Source: Anaerostipes caccae L1-92 (GTDB taxonomy: Bacteria; Bacillota; Clostridia; Lachnospirales; Lachnospiraceae). Taken from it: a DNA stretch of 64,000 nt. The position numbers and the translations under genes are program-made. The DNA is taken from NCBI RefSeq assembly GCF_014467075.1, contig NZ_AP023027.1:1491501-1555500 (forward strand). The letters are read 5' to 3'. The first letter of the stretch is position 1. The number at the start of each line of letters is the position of its first letter. Of this stretch, positions 1 through 8,480 are shown one piece after another. The notes beneath the pieces are model-generated. The model had not been told where the DNA came from. It searched no databases and saw only the letters and a program-made list of their open reading frames with translations.

Positions 1-2
1 CT

Positions 3-1157
3 AGAGATTTATACTTTGGAAAAGGATCACTTGAGACACTGAAGACATTGGATGGAAAAAAAGCTGTTTTGGTACTCGGCGGCGGTTCTATGAAACGTTT
101 TGGATTTGTAGATCAGGTTGTCGATTATTTAAAAGAAGCAGGTATTGAGACAAAATTAATCGAAGGTGTAGAACCGGACCCTTCTGTTGAGACTGTATTT
201 AAAGGCGCGGAAGTCATGAGAGACTTTGAACCGGACTGGATCATTGCGATGGGCGGAGGATCTCCGATCGACGCTGCGAAAGCAATGTGGATCTTCTATG
301 AGCATCCGGAGACAACATTTGACGATGTAAAAGATCCGTTTACGGTTCCGCCGCTCAGGAATAAAGCCAAATTCCTTGCGATCCCGTCAACCTCAGGGAC
401 AGCTACTGAAGTGACAGCATTTGCTGTTATCACAGACTACAGCTCAGGTATTAAATATCCGCTGGCAGACTTTGAGATCACACCGGATATTGCGATCGTA
501 GATCCTGCGCTGGCAGAGACAATGCCTCCGAAACTGACTTCCTATACAGGAATGGATGCACTGACCCATGCGATTGAGGCATATGTGGCAGGCCTGCATT
601 CCCCATTTTCTGATCCGCTGGCAATGGAAGCCATTGAGATGGTATTTGACAACTTGAAAGCTTCCTATGAGGGAGATATGACTGCACGTGAAAATATGCA
701 CTATGCGCAGTGCCTTGCAGGAATGTCATTCTCCAATGCGCTTTTAGGAATCGTGCACTCCCTGGCTCATAAGACCGGAGCTGTATTTGACACCGGACAT
801 ATCACCCATGGATGTGCAAATGCCATTTATCTGCCATATGTGATCCAGTTCAACGCAAAGGTTTGTGAGGAGCGCTATGCGGCTATCGCAAGGAGAATCG
901 GACTTCCTGGAAATTCCGATAAGGCATTGACTCTTTCACTGATTGAGGCGATCCGTGAGATGAATAAGAAATTAAATATTGTTTCCAATCTGAAAGATTT
1001 TGGAATCAATGAAGAAGAATTCAACCAGAAGAAGAGGATGATCGCAGAGCGCGCTGTGGCAGACGCATGTACGGGATCTAATCCTAGAGAAACTTCTGTA
1101 GATGACATGGAAAAAGTTTTAGAGTGCATCTACTATGGAAAAGATGTAACATTTTAA
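3..1157 (+). CDS. Iron-containing alcohol dehydrogenase, 5' partial
   Basis: Group III metal-dependent alcohol dehydrogenase, probably reducing butyraldehyde or acetaldehyde with NAD(P)H during fermentation. The gene runs in from before base 1: the frame is open from base 3 and reads RDLYFGKGSLETLK before the TTG at 48, which is exactly the conserved start of the family, so that TTG is not the real start. Seen motifs: GGGSMKRFG and MGGGSPIDAAKA (nucleotide binding) and the metal ligands in MDALTHAIEAY (D, H), GIVHSLAHKTG (H) and HITHGCANA (H). All ligands are intact. A strong terminator follows. The substrate cannot be decided from sequence alone; butanol dehydrogenase is a reasonable working name. 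Confidence 0.93.
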   Translation, partial: RDLYFGKGSLETLKTLDGKKAVLVLGGGSMKRFGFVDQVVDYLKEAGIETKLIEGVEPDPSVETVFKGAEVMRDFEPDWIIAMGGGSPIDAAKAMWIFYEHPETTFDDVKDPFTVPPLRNKAKFLAIPSTSGTATEVTAFAVITDYSSGIKYPLADFEITPDIAIVDPALAETMPPKLTSYTGMDALTHAIEAYVAGLHSPFSDPLAMEAIEMVFDNLKASYEGDMTARENMHYAQCLAGMSFSNALLGIVHSLAHKTGAVFDTGHITHGCANAIYLPYVIQFNAKVCEERYAAIARRIGLPGNSDKALTLSLIEAIREMNKKLNIVSNLKDFGINEEEFNQKKRMIAERAVADACTGSNPRETSVDDMEKVLECIYYGKDVTF

Positions 1158-1312
1158 AGGAAATATTCAGAACATAATGGCGTTTGTAGCATATGGTTTA
1201 TTCATACATATTCTATGGAAAGTAAAGCCGATGTTTAAACAACTCTTTCATATTATCTGTATCAGTTAAGGAATAGTCATTAGCTGATTTATAATTTCAT
1301 ATCCATAAACAC

Positions 1313-1346
1313 AAAGCAGTTGGTCTTAGGATTGACTGCTTTTTTT
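1313..1346 (+). terminator. Rho-independent terminator after alcohol dehydrogenase
   Basis: A 13-bp stem, with three G-U pairs, runs from 1313-1325 to 1330-1342 around the loop TTAG. It is followed by a T-run to 1346. Confidence 0.85.
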
Positions 1347-1450
1347 ACCTAAAATCCAGATTGGAGTGATGTGGTGAACGATATTTTTAATGATATGCAA
1401 GTAGAAGTCGGCTGTGAAAAATTGTTGCTGCTGACGGCGTATTTCTCTTT

Positions 1451-1480
1451 AAGGGACAGTCTGAAAATGGCTGTCCTTTT
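1451..1480 (+). terminator. Terminator-like hairpin
   Basis: AAGGGACAG (1451-1459) pairs with CTGTCCTTT (1471-1479) and ends in four T residues. No gene is seen directly upstream of it, so it may be a leftover from a lost gene. Confidence 0.5.
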
Positions 1481-1596
1481 CCCATTTATAGACTTACGAA
1501 AGAACTGGAAAAAGATTAAAAGCTATTCGGGTATCTGGAATGTAGAAAAAGTCTTGTATATGTAAGTTCACTCCAGAGGGGTACCGTATCATAGAA

Positions 1597-1611
1597 TATT
1601 TTCCGAAAATA
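1597..1611. promoter_or_regulatory. Palindrome upstream of first HxlR gene
   Basis: TATTTTC-C-GAAAATA is a perfect palindrome with one central base, 64 bases before the HxlR start at 1675. It could be an operator. It does not resemble the GTAATTTAC elements further inside the island. Confidence 0.35.
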
Positions 1612-1674
1612 AAATATGTTTTGAAATATTGAGCCTAAACATATAAAATATTCCACATAGGAGATGATAATAAA

Positions 1675-2034
1675 ATGAAACTTAGAAAAAACTATACATG
1701 CCCATTAGAACTTGTTCATGATATGATAAAGGGAAAATGGAAAACGATAATTATTTTTCAACTTAGAAATGGAAAATGTTCTTTTTCTGAACTCTATCAC
1801 AGTATAGCAGGAATAACTCAAAAAATGCTATTGGAACAACTGCGTGAATTGAAACACTTTGGCTTAATTGATAAAAAAACATATGATGGATATCCTTTAA
1901 AAGTGGAATACTTTTTAACTGGGCAGGGAGAAAAGATGCTATCAGCAATTAAGATAATGCAAGAAATTGGTATAGATTACATGGTAGAGCATTGTATGAC
2001 GGAGATACTTGATGAAAAAGGAATTTGTTATTAA
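1675..2034 (+). CDS. HxlR-family transcriptional regulator (copy 1)
   Basis: A 119-residue winged-helix DNA-binding protein of the HxlR/YodB type. The family signature is clear: YTCPLELVHDMIKGKWK, then SELYHSIAGITQKML in the recognition region and the wing segment DGYPLKVEYFLT. A single cysteine near the N-terminus (Cys9) sits where YodB, CatR and HypR carry their redox- or electrophile-sensing cysteine. The start follows AGGAGATGATAATAAA. The gene and its neighbours are clearly richer in A+T than the flanks. The HxlR copy at 2687-3052 is so similar at the DNA level that the two must be a fairly recent duplication. Its likely target is the promoter 87 bases downstream; what it senses is not known. 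Confidence 0.9.
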   Translation: MKLRKNYTCPLELVHDMIKGKWKTIIIFQLRNGKCSFSELYHSIAGITQKMLLEQLRELKHFGLIDKKTYDGYPLKVEYFLTGQGEKMLSAIKIMQEIGIDYMVEHCMTEILDEKGICY

Positions 2035-2052
2035 ACTCTATTATATACGAAA

Positions 2053-2091
2053 AAGTAAGTAATTTACTTGGGGATTATTATCCTATATCAT
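2053..2091 (+). promoter_or_regulatory. Promoter with overlapping palindromic operator, site 1
   Basis: AAGTAAGTAATTTACTT (2053-2069) contains the palindrome GTAA-T-TTAC at 2059-2067. It overlaps a candidate -35 (TTTACT, 2064-2069), 16 bases before TATCAT (2086-2091). A near copy lies at 3061-3080; 17 of 20 bases agree over AAAAAGTAAGTAATTTACTT. It is probably an HxlR binding site controlling the hydrolase at 2122. Confidence 0.6.
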
Positions 2092-2121
2092 ATGATTAGA
2101 ATTAAGAAAGGATATGGGAAT

Positions 2122-2673
2122 ATGAAAAAAGCATTACTTATTATTGATGTGCAAAATGATTATTTTCCTAATGGAAAGTGCCAGTTGTATAAACCAGAGG
2201 TAGCGTTGAATGCAATAAAAGATTTATTGAAAGATTTTAGAAAACAAGACCTGCTAGTTATTTACATTCGCCATGAGTCTATAAATGGAACATTTTTTAA
2301 TCCAAATACAGATGGTGTACAAATTCATAATGATATTAAACCATTAGATACAGAAACAGTTATTGTTAAGCATTATCCAAATAGTTTTTATGAAACGAAT
2401 TTGCAAAACAAACTGGTGGAGAATGGGGTTACGGAATTGGTCATTTGTGGAATGATGACACATATGTGTATTGACACAACTATAAGAGCTGCCAAAGACT
2501 ATGGCTATGAACTTACACTAATATCAGATGGTTGTGCAACCAAGGAATTAGAATGGAATGGAGACTATATCCCAGCAGATACTGTCCAAAGCATATTTAT
2601 GGCTTCTTTAAATCAGAAATTTGCTAATGTTATTACAAGTACAGATTATTTGTTTTACCAATGTGACTTATAG
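2122..2673 (+). CDS. Isochorismatase-family cysteine hydrolase
   Basis: A 183-residue enzyme of the isochorismatase/nicotinamidase fold. The catalytic triad is visible: Asp9 in IIDVQNDYF, Lys83 in VKHYPNSFY and Cys116 in CGMMTHMCIDTT. The start at 2122 was chosen because AAAGGA lies 9 bases upstream and the protein then begins MKKALLIIDVQND, as in the family; an upstream ATG at 2068 would add 18 residues that overlap the promoter. It sits between two HxlR regulators, and the second starts 13 bases after its stop, so hydrolase and regulator 2 are probably cotranscribed. Substrate unknown: nicotinamide, another amide or isochorismate are all possible. Confidence 0.88.
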   Translation: MKKALLIIDVQNDYFPNGKCQLYKPEVALNAIKDLLKDFRKQDLLVIYIRHESINGTFFNPNTDGVQIHNDIKPLDTETVIVKHYPNSFYETNLQNKLVENGVTELVICGMMTHMCIDTTIRAAKDYGYELTLISDGCATKELEWNGDYIPADTVQSIFMASLNQKFANVITSTDYLFYQCDL

Positions 2674-2686
2674 GAGCTGATGTCCA

Positions 2687-3052
2687 ATGAAATTAAGAGA
2701 TGAATATACATGCCCTTTGGAATTAGTTCATGATATGATAAAGGGAAAATGGAAGCCAATTATTTTATGGCGTTTACGATTAGGGGCTACTTCTTTGTCT
2801 AAATTAGAGAGTGATATTGATGGAATTACACAAAAAATGCTTTTGGAACATTTAAAGGAACTTGTAGATTATGGATTTGTTGATAAAAAAACATTTGCTG
2901 GTTATCCACTTCATGTTGAGTATTTTTTGACAGAAGATATGGGGAATCAAATACTAGAAGCATTACGAATTATGCAACATATAGGGATTGAATATTTAAA
3001 GAAAAATGGAAAAGAAAATGAATTAACTGAGAAACACGTTATACCAGACTGA
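2687..3052 (+). CDS. HxlR-family transcriptional regulator (copy 2)
   Basis: A 121-residue paralogue of the regulator at 1675. It shares the N-terminal block YTCPLELVHDMIKGKWK, the recognition helix DGITQKMLLE and the wing GYPLHVEYFLT, with Cys9 conserved. Several DNA stretches are almost identical between copies, for example around 1690-1740 and 2700-2755. The ribosome binding site TAGGAG overlaps the stop of the hydrolase, pointing to translational coupling. Its stop is followed by 87 bases holding operator site 2 and then the PEBP gene, the same spacing as after copy 1. It probably represses or activates that promoter; ligand unknown. Confidence 0.9.
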   Translation: MKLRDEYTCPLELVHDMIKGKWKPIILWRLRLGATSLSKLESDIDGITQKMLLEHLKELVDYGFVDKKTFAGYPLHVEYFLTEDMGNQILEALRIMQHIGIEYLKKNGKENELTEKHVIPD

Positions 3053-3060
3053 TACCTACA

Positions 3061-3102
3061 AAAAAGTGGGTAATTTACGTTTTATTTCCCCCTTGTTATC
3101 AT
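3061..3102 (+). promoter_or_regulatory. Promoter with overlapping palindromic operator, site 2
   Basis: AAAAAGTGGGTAATTTACGT (3061-3080) repeats the element at 2051-2069, including the palindrome GTAATTTAC (3070-3078). The candidate -35 TTTACG (3074-3079) and -10 TATCAT (3097-3102) are 17 bases apart. The same TATCAT hexamer is used at site 1. Confidence 0.6.
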
Positions 3103-3139
3103 ATATCTTAAATTAAATGATATACAAGGAGGAGAATTT

Positions 3140-3649
3140 ATGTATATTTCAAGTGTAGGAATCTCTAATGGAATTATTGAAAAAAAATATGGTGGATATG
3201 GTACGAATTTTAATGAAAATAATATTCCAATGTATTCATTGCCTTTTAAAATTGAAGAAGCTCCCAAAAATACGATATCCTTTGCTTTTATACTTGAAGA
3301 TAAGGACGCATATGCTGTTACTGGCTTTCAATGGATACATTGGTTGGGAGCAAATTTACTTCGCAATGAATTAAAAGAAAACGAAAGTCAGACGGCTACA
3401 GACTTTATACAAGGAGCCAATAGTTGGATAAGTATACAAGGAAACCAACAGAGCAGAAAACAATCCAGTTATTATGGGGGGATGACACCACCAGATAAAT
3501 CACATACATATGAACTCCATGTGTTTGCATTGGATAAAAAATTATGTATAGAAAATGGTTTTTACCTAAACGAATTATGGAAACAGATGGACGGACATAT
3601 TATTGAAGAAGCTGTTTTAAAAGGAATATATGAAAAAGTTCCCTTTTAA
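3140..3649 (+). CDS. YbhB/YbcL-type PEBP-family protein
   Basis: A 169-residue cytoplasmic protein of the phosphatidylethanolamine-binding (Raf kinase inhibitor-like) family. Visible family features are the segment ISFAFILEDKDAY, the HWLGANL block that replaces the usual HWV-NI motif, the YYGGMTPPDKSHTYELHVFALD block, and a helical C-terminus. Bacterial members are of unclear function; some are thought to bind small anionic ligands. The start follows a strong AAGGAGGAG. The gene is the last of the A+T-rich island and is followed by a strong terminator. It lies behind operator site 2, so its expression is probably controlled by one or both HxlR proteins. Confidence 0.85.
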   Translation: MYISSVGISNGIIEKKYGGYGTNFNENNIPMYSLPFKIEEAPKNTISFAFILEDKDAYAVTGFQWIHWLGANLLRNELKENESQTATDFIQGANSWISIQGNQQSRKQSSYYGGMTPPDKSHTYELHVFALDKKLCIENGFYLNELWKQMDGHIIEEAVLKGIYEKVPF

Positions 3650-3711
3650 AATAGGGTTGAGAACTCTTTTGCAAACATATTAGATGTATTTATACAACAT
3701 ACATAATCAGG

Positions 3712-3745
3712 GCCGGGACAGTTGATGTCCCGGCTGTTTCTTTTT
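3712..3745 (+). terminator. Rho-independent terminator closing the island
   Basis: GCCGGGACA (3712-3720) and TGTCCCGGC (3726-3734) form a 9-bp perfect stem around GTTGA, followed by TGTTTCTTTTT. The stem is G+C-rich, unlike the island it closes. Confidence 0.85.
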
Positions 3746-3840
3746 GTCATTGAATGGAGAAATTATCCTGTAAAATATTCTGATAATTATAAAAAAATAT
3801 ATAAATAATCAAATAATCAGATAACTTAAGAAAAAAACGC

Positions 3841-3869
3841 TTTACAAGACGAATATATTTTTGTATGAT
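3841..3869 (+). promoter_or_regulatory. gltBD promoter
   Basis: TTTACA (3841-3846) and TATGAT (3864-3869) are separated by 17 bases, with a very A+T-rich upstream tract (about 3770-3835) that could act as an UP element. The predicted leader is about 60 bases. Confidence 0.65.
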
Positions 3870-3935
3870 AGATTCCAACGTAGGAATTCTACAAAAAATA
3901 ACATTTCCAAACTGCTGAATGAAAGGAAGAGATTT

Positions 3936-6900
3936 ATGACGATCAAAAGAGACAACACACCCGGGCTATACGATTCCAGCTTTGAGCATGACAACTGCGG
4001 GATCGGTGCCTGTGTCAATATTAAGGGAATCAAAAGTCATACCACGGTCGATAACGCATTAAAGATTGTTGAGACCCTGGAACACCGGGCAGGAAAAGAT
4101 GCGGCCGGGGAGACCGGAGACGGTGTCGGCATTATGCTCCAGATTTCCCACAAATTTTTTGAAAAGGCATGTAAAGAGTCTGGTATTGGAATCGGGGGAG
4201 AGAGAGAATACGGAGTCGGCATGTTTTTCTTTCCAAATGACGAGCTGAAAGTACAGCAGGCCAAAAAGATGTTTGAGATCATCGTGGAAAAGGAAGGCAT
4301 GAAGTTCCTCGGATGGAGGGAAGTGCCGACCGACAGCACGGTTTTGGGCAAAAAAGCCATTGAATGTATGCCCAAGATTCTCCAGGCATTTATCGAAAAG
4401 CCGGAGGACGCAGAGAAAGGACTGGAATTTGACCGCAGGCTGTACATTGTCCGGAAAGTATTTGAACAGAGCAACGAAGAGACCTTTGTGATTTCCCTGT
4501 CCAGCAGGACGATCGTATATAAGGGAATGTTCCTTGTGGGACAGCTCAGAACATTTTTTAAAGACCTTCAGGACCCAAACTACGAATCTGCCATCGCCCT
4601 CGTTCATTCCCGTTTCAGTACGAATACGACTCCGAGCTGGGAGAAAGCGCATCCGTACCGGTTCATCGTACATAACGGTGAGATCAACACGATCCGCGGA
4701 AATGCAGATAAGATGCTGGCAAGGGAAGAAAATATGGAATCCAAGTACCTGAAAGGCCAGATGCATAAGGTGATCCCGGTGGTCAATCCGAACGGGTCCG
4801 ACTCTGCACGGCTTGACAATACCCTGGAATTCCTTGTGATGAGCGGAATGGCCCTGCCGCACGCGATCATGATCACGATACCGGAACCGTGGGAAAACAA
4901 TAAGGTCATCAGTCAGAAGAAAAGGGATTTTTACCAGTATTATGCGACGATGATGGAGCCGTGGGACGGACCGGCCTCTATTCTTTTCACCGACGGAGAC
5001 CAGGTGGGAGCTGTGCTCGACCGAAACGGCCTGCGTCCTTCCAGGTATTATATTACAGATGACGACCAGCTGATCCTGTCCTCCGAGATCGGAGTTTTGG
5101 ACATTGACCCTACCAAGATCCTCGTGAAAGAACGACTGCGTCCCGGGAAGATGCTCCTGGTGGATACGGTCAAAGGAGAAGTCATTGACGACGATGTGGT
5201 CAAAGAATCTTATGCGGGAAAAGAGCCGTACGGAGAATGGCTTGACAGCAATCTCACAGAACTCAAAGATTTAAAGATACCAAATATTCCGGTTCCGTCT
5301 TATGAGACAGAGCAGAGAGAAAAGCTCTTAAAGGCATTCGGATATTCTTATGAGGAAGTAAAAACCGCGATTCAGCCGATGGCGTTAAACGGCTCTGAGG
5401 CGATCGCGGCCATGGGTACAGATTCCCCGCTGGCGGTTCTCTCAAAGAAGCATCAGCCGCTGTTTAATTACTTTAAACAGCTGTTTGCACAGGTAACCAA
5501 TCCGCCGATCGACGCGATCAGGGAAGAACTTGTGACTTCTACCACGATTTATGTCGGAAAAGACGGAAATATTCTGGAAGAGAAACCGGAGAACTGCCAG
5601 GTGCTGAAAGTCCACAATCCGATTCTCACGGACACAGATCTGCTGAAGATCAAGAATATGAAGACAGAAGGCTTCCAGGTTGCGGAGCTTCCGATCATTT
5701 ATTATAAAAATACATCCCTTGAAAAGGCGCTGGACCGCCTGTTTGTGGAAGCAGACCGTGCTTACAGGGACGGAGCAAATATCATTATCCTGTCTGACAG
5801 GGGAGTGGATGAAAACCATGTGGCGATTCCGTCTCTGCTTGCGGTATCGGCCATGCACCAGCATCTGATTAAGACAAAGAAACGGACTTCCGTAGCTCTG
5901 ATCCTGGAGAGCGGAGAGCCGAGAGAAGTCCATCATTTTGCCACGCTGCTTGGCTACGGAGCCTGTGCGGTAAATCCATATCTGGCACTGCAGGCGATTC
6001 AGAAACTGATCGACGATAACCTGCTGCACAAGGATTATTATGCGGCTGTGGAAGACTATACAAACGCAGTCCTTCACGGAATCATCAAAATTGCATCCAA
6101 GATGGGGATTTCCACGATCCAGTCATATCAGGGATCTCAGATTTTTGAGGCCATCGGCATTGATTCTAAGGTGATTGATCAGTATTTTACCAATACCGTC
6201 AGCCGTGTGGAAGGAATTACGTTAAAAGATATCGAAGAAGATGTGGACATCAGACATTCATCTGCATTTGATCCGCTGGGACTGGAAAATGACCTGATGC
6301 TGGAGAGCACAGGAAGCCACAAGTTTAGAAGCGGAAAGGAACAGCATCTTTATAATCCGCAGACGATCCATACGCTTCAGATGGCGGCGAGAACAGGAAA
6401 TTACGAGACTTTTAAGAAGTATACCCATATGATCGATGAGGAATTAGAGCCCGGAAATTTAAGAGGCCTGATGGAGTTTAACTATCCTTCAAAGGGAATT
6501 CCTCTGGATAAGGTGGAAAGTGTGGATTCCATTGTAAAGAGATTTAAGACAGGAGCCATGTCTTACGGTTCCATCTCAGGAGAGGCTCATGAGACTCTTG
6601 CCATTGCCATGAATATGCTGGGCGGCAAGTCCAACAGCGGAGAGGGCGGAGAACGCCCGGAACGGCTGACGGTGGGAAGAGACGGAAAGAACCGCTGTTC
6701 TGCCATCAAACAGGTAGCATCCGGAAGGTTCGGTGTGACCAGCGAGTACCTTGTAAGTGCAAAAGAAATCCAGATCAAGATGGCCCAGGGAGCAAAACCT
6801 GGAGAAGGGGGGCACCTCCCCGGAAAGAAGGTTTACCCGTGGATTGCAAAGACCCGTCATTCAACGGCGGGAGTGGGGCTGATTTCGCCTCCCCCCCATC

Positions 6901-8468
6901 ACGATATTTATTCAATCGAGGACTTGGCACAGCTGATCTATGACTGCAAAAATGCCAACAGAGACGCAAGGATTTCCGTGAAGCTTGTTTCCGAAGCGGG
7001 AGTCGGTACGGTGGCATCCGGTGTCGCAAAGGCCGGTGCCCAGGTTATTCTGATCTCCGGTTATGACGGAGGTACGGGAGCCGCACCGAGGAACTCTATT
7101 TACAACGCGGGACTTCCGTGGGAACTGGGGCTTGCTGAGGCGCACCAGAATCTGATCATGAACGATTTAAGGAACAAGGTTGTACTGGAAACCGATGGAA
7201 AACTTATGAGCGGACGGGATGTGGCCATTGCCGCCATGCTGGGTGCAGAGGAGTTCGGATTTGCGACGGCGCCGCTTGTGACGCTGGGATGTGTGATGAT
7301 GCGTGTCTGCAATCTGGATACCTGCCCGGTGGGTGTTGCGACACAGAATCCGGAACTCCGCAAACGTTTTGCCGGAAAACCGGAATATGTGGTCAACTTC
7401 ATGCGTTTTATAGCACAGGAGCTGAGAGAATATATGGCGAAGCTGGGCGTGGCCACCATCGATGAGCTGGTTGGACGCACCGATCTGTTAAAGCCGACAA
7501 AAGAGACACAAGACAGACACATTGATCTGTCAAGAATCCTTGATACTTCCTATGCCAAGGCAGAAAAGATTGATTATACCCATAAAAAAGTCTATGATTT
7601 TAAGCTGGATAAAGTAGCAGATGAGACGGTTCTCCTGAAACAATTAAAACCTGCACTTGAGAAAAAGCAGAGAAAGAGCATCGAGCTGGATGTCACAAAC
7701 ATCGACCGTACCTTTGGAACGATCTTCGGTTCCGAGATTACGAAGCGATGGGGAGAAAACACGCTGCCTGATGATATGTATACTGTAAAATGCAGCGGTG
7801 CAGGAGGGCAGAGCTTCGGGGCGTTTATTCCGAAAGGCCTCACGCTGGAGCTTGTCGGGGACAGCAACGACTACTTCGGAAAAGGACTGTCCGGAGGAAA
7901 GCTGGTAGTATATCCGCCGGCCGGCATCAAGTTTAAACCGGAAGAAAACATCATTGTCGGAAATGTGGCACTCTACGGGGCTACCAGCGGCAAAGCATTT
8001 ATCAACGGAGTTGCGGGAGAGCGGTTCTGTGTCAGAAATTCCGGTGCTGCTGCCGTAGTGGAAGGCGTGGGTGATCACGGATGTGAATATATGACCGGAG
8101 GCCGTGTCTTAGTCCTGGGTGAGACAGGAAAGAATTTTGCGGCGGGCATGAGCGGAGGCATCGCTTACGTCTTAGATGAGGACAGTTCCCTTTATATGAA
8201 TGTCAACAAGGAGATGGTGACCATCGAAACGATCACCTCCAAATACGACGTACTTGAAGTCAAAGAAATGCTGAAAGAACATGTGGCTTATACCAACTCC
8301 GAAAAAGGAAAGAAAATCCTTAGAAACTTTGAGGAATTTCTGCCGAAGTTTAAAAAGATCATGCCGGTAGACTATAAACGGATGCTGAACCTGATCGTAC
8401 AGATGGAAGAGCGGGGACTCAGCAGTGAGCAGGCGCAGATCGAAGCATTTTATGAGAACGCTAAGTAG
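3936..8468 (+). CDS. gltB: Glutamate synthase, large subunit
   Basis: The 1510-residue large subunit of glutamate synthase: it hydrolyses glutamine and transfers the ammonia to 2-oxoglutarate, giving glutamate. The start at 3936 follows GGAAG. The chain begins with a 20-residue propeptide and then Cys21 (in EHDNCGIGACV), the class II amidotransferase nucleophile that should become the N-terminus after processing. Next come the amidotransferase domain (about 21-430), a central domain, the FMN-binding synthase domain and the C-terminal GXGXG beta-helix. The [3Fe-4S] ligands are Cys1119, Cys1125 and Cys1130 in GCVMMRVCNLDTCPVG. The small subunit follows after 12 bases. Length and motifs are normal; several long opposite-strand frames inside it are shadows. 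Confidence 0.97.
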   Translation: MTIKRDNTPGLYDSSFEHDNCGIGACVNIKGIKSHTTVDNALKIVETLEHRAGKDAAGETGDGVGIMLQISHKFFEKACKESGIGIGGEREYGVGMFFFPNDELKVQQAKKMFEIIVEKEGMKFLGWREVPTDSTVLGKKAIECMPKILQAFIEKPEDAEKGLEFDRRLYIVRKVFEQSNEETFVISLSSRTIVYKGMFLVGQLRTFFKDLQDPNYESAIALVHSRFSTNTTPSWEKAHPYRFIVHNGEINTIRGNADKMLAREENMESKYLKGQMHKVIPVVNPNGSDSARLDNTLEFLVMSGMALPHAIMITIPEPWENNKVISQKKRDFYQYYATMMEPWDGPASILFTDGDQVGAVLDRNGLRPSRYYITDDDQLILSSEIGVLDIDPTKILVKERLRPGKMLLVDTVKGEVIDDDVVKESYAGKEPYGEWLDSNLTELKDLKIPNIPVPSYETEQREKLLKAFGYSYEEVKTAIQPMALNGSEAIAAMGTDSPLAVLSKKHQPLFNYFKQLFAQVTNPPIDAIREELVTSTTIYVGKDGNILEEKPENCQVLKVHNPILTDTDLLKIKNMKTEGFQVAELPIIYYKNTSLEKALDRLFVEADRAYRDGANIIILSDRGVDENHVAIPSLLAVSAMHQHLIKTKKRTSVALILESGEPREVHHFATLLGYGACAVNPYLALQAIQKLIDDNLLHKDYYAAVEDYTNAVLHGIIKIASKMGISTIQSYQGSQIFEAIGIDSKVIDQYFTNTVSRVEGITLKDIEEDVDIRHSSAFDPLGLENDLMLESTGSHKFRSGKEQHLYNPQTIHTLQMAARTGNYETFKKYTHMIDEELEPGNLRGLMEFNYPSKGIPLDKVESVDSIVKRFKTGAMSYGSISGEAHETLAIAMNMLGGKSNSGEGGERPERLTVGRDGKNRCSAIKQVASGRFGVTSEYLVSAKEIQIKMAQGAKPGEGGHLPGKKVYPWIAKTRHSTAGVGLISPPPHHDIYSIEDLAQLIYDCKNANRDARISVKLVSEAGVGTVASGVAKAGAQVILISGYDGGTGAAPRNSIYNAGLPWELGLAEAHQNLIMNDLRNKVVLETDGKLMSGRDVAIAAMLGAEEFGFATAPLVTLGCVMMRVCNLDTCPVGVATQNPELRKRFAGKPEYVVNFMRFIAQELREYMAKLGVATIDELVGRTDLLKPTKETQDRHIDLSRILDTSYAKAEKIDYTHKKVYDFKLDKVADETVLLKQLKPALEKKQRKSIELDVTNIDRTFGTIFGSEITKRWGENTLPDDMYTVKCSGAGGQSFGAFIPKGLTLELVGDSNDYFGKGLSGGKLVVYPPAGIKFKPEENIIVGNVALYGATSGKAFINGVAGERFCVRNSGAAAVVEGVGDHGCEYMTGGRVLVLGETGKNFAAGMSGGIAYVLDEDSSLYMNVNKEMVTIETITSKYDVLEVKEMLKEHVAYTNSEKGKKILRNFEEFLPKFKKIMPVDYKRMLNLIVQMEERGLSSEQAQIEAFYENAK

Positions 8469-8480
8469 GAGGACAGACCA

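Larger units (their letters stand above)
1347..1674. other. Non-coding stretch at the left edge of the A+T-rich island
   Basis: About 330 bases between the alcohol dehydrogenase terminator and the first HxlR gene. It holds a second terminator-like hairpin (1451-1480) and a 15-bp palindrome (1597-1611). A GTG-started frame of 64 codons (1371-1565) has no recognisable product and contains the hairpin, so I do not call it a gene. The stretch may be the remnant left by insertion of the neighbouring island. Confidence 0.5.

Noticed and set aside
48..1157. TTG at 48 as true start of the alcohol dehydrogenase
   Set aside because: The frame stays open to base 3 and encodes the conserved upstream residues of the family, so the gene is cut by the window edge.
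1371..1565. 64-codon GTG-started frame
   Set aside because: No recognisable product, and it contains a terminator-like hairpin at 1451-1480.
4059..6077. Long - strand frames (up to 267 codons) inside gltB
   Set aside because: Shadows of a conserved coding frame; no motifs or ribosome binding sites.
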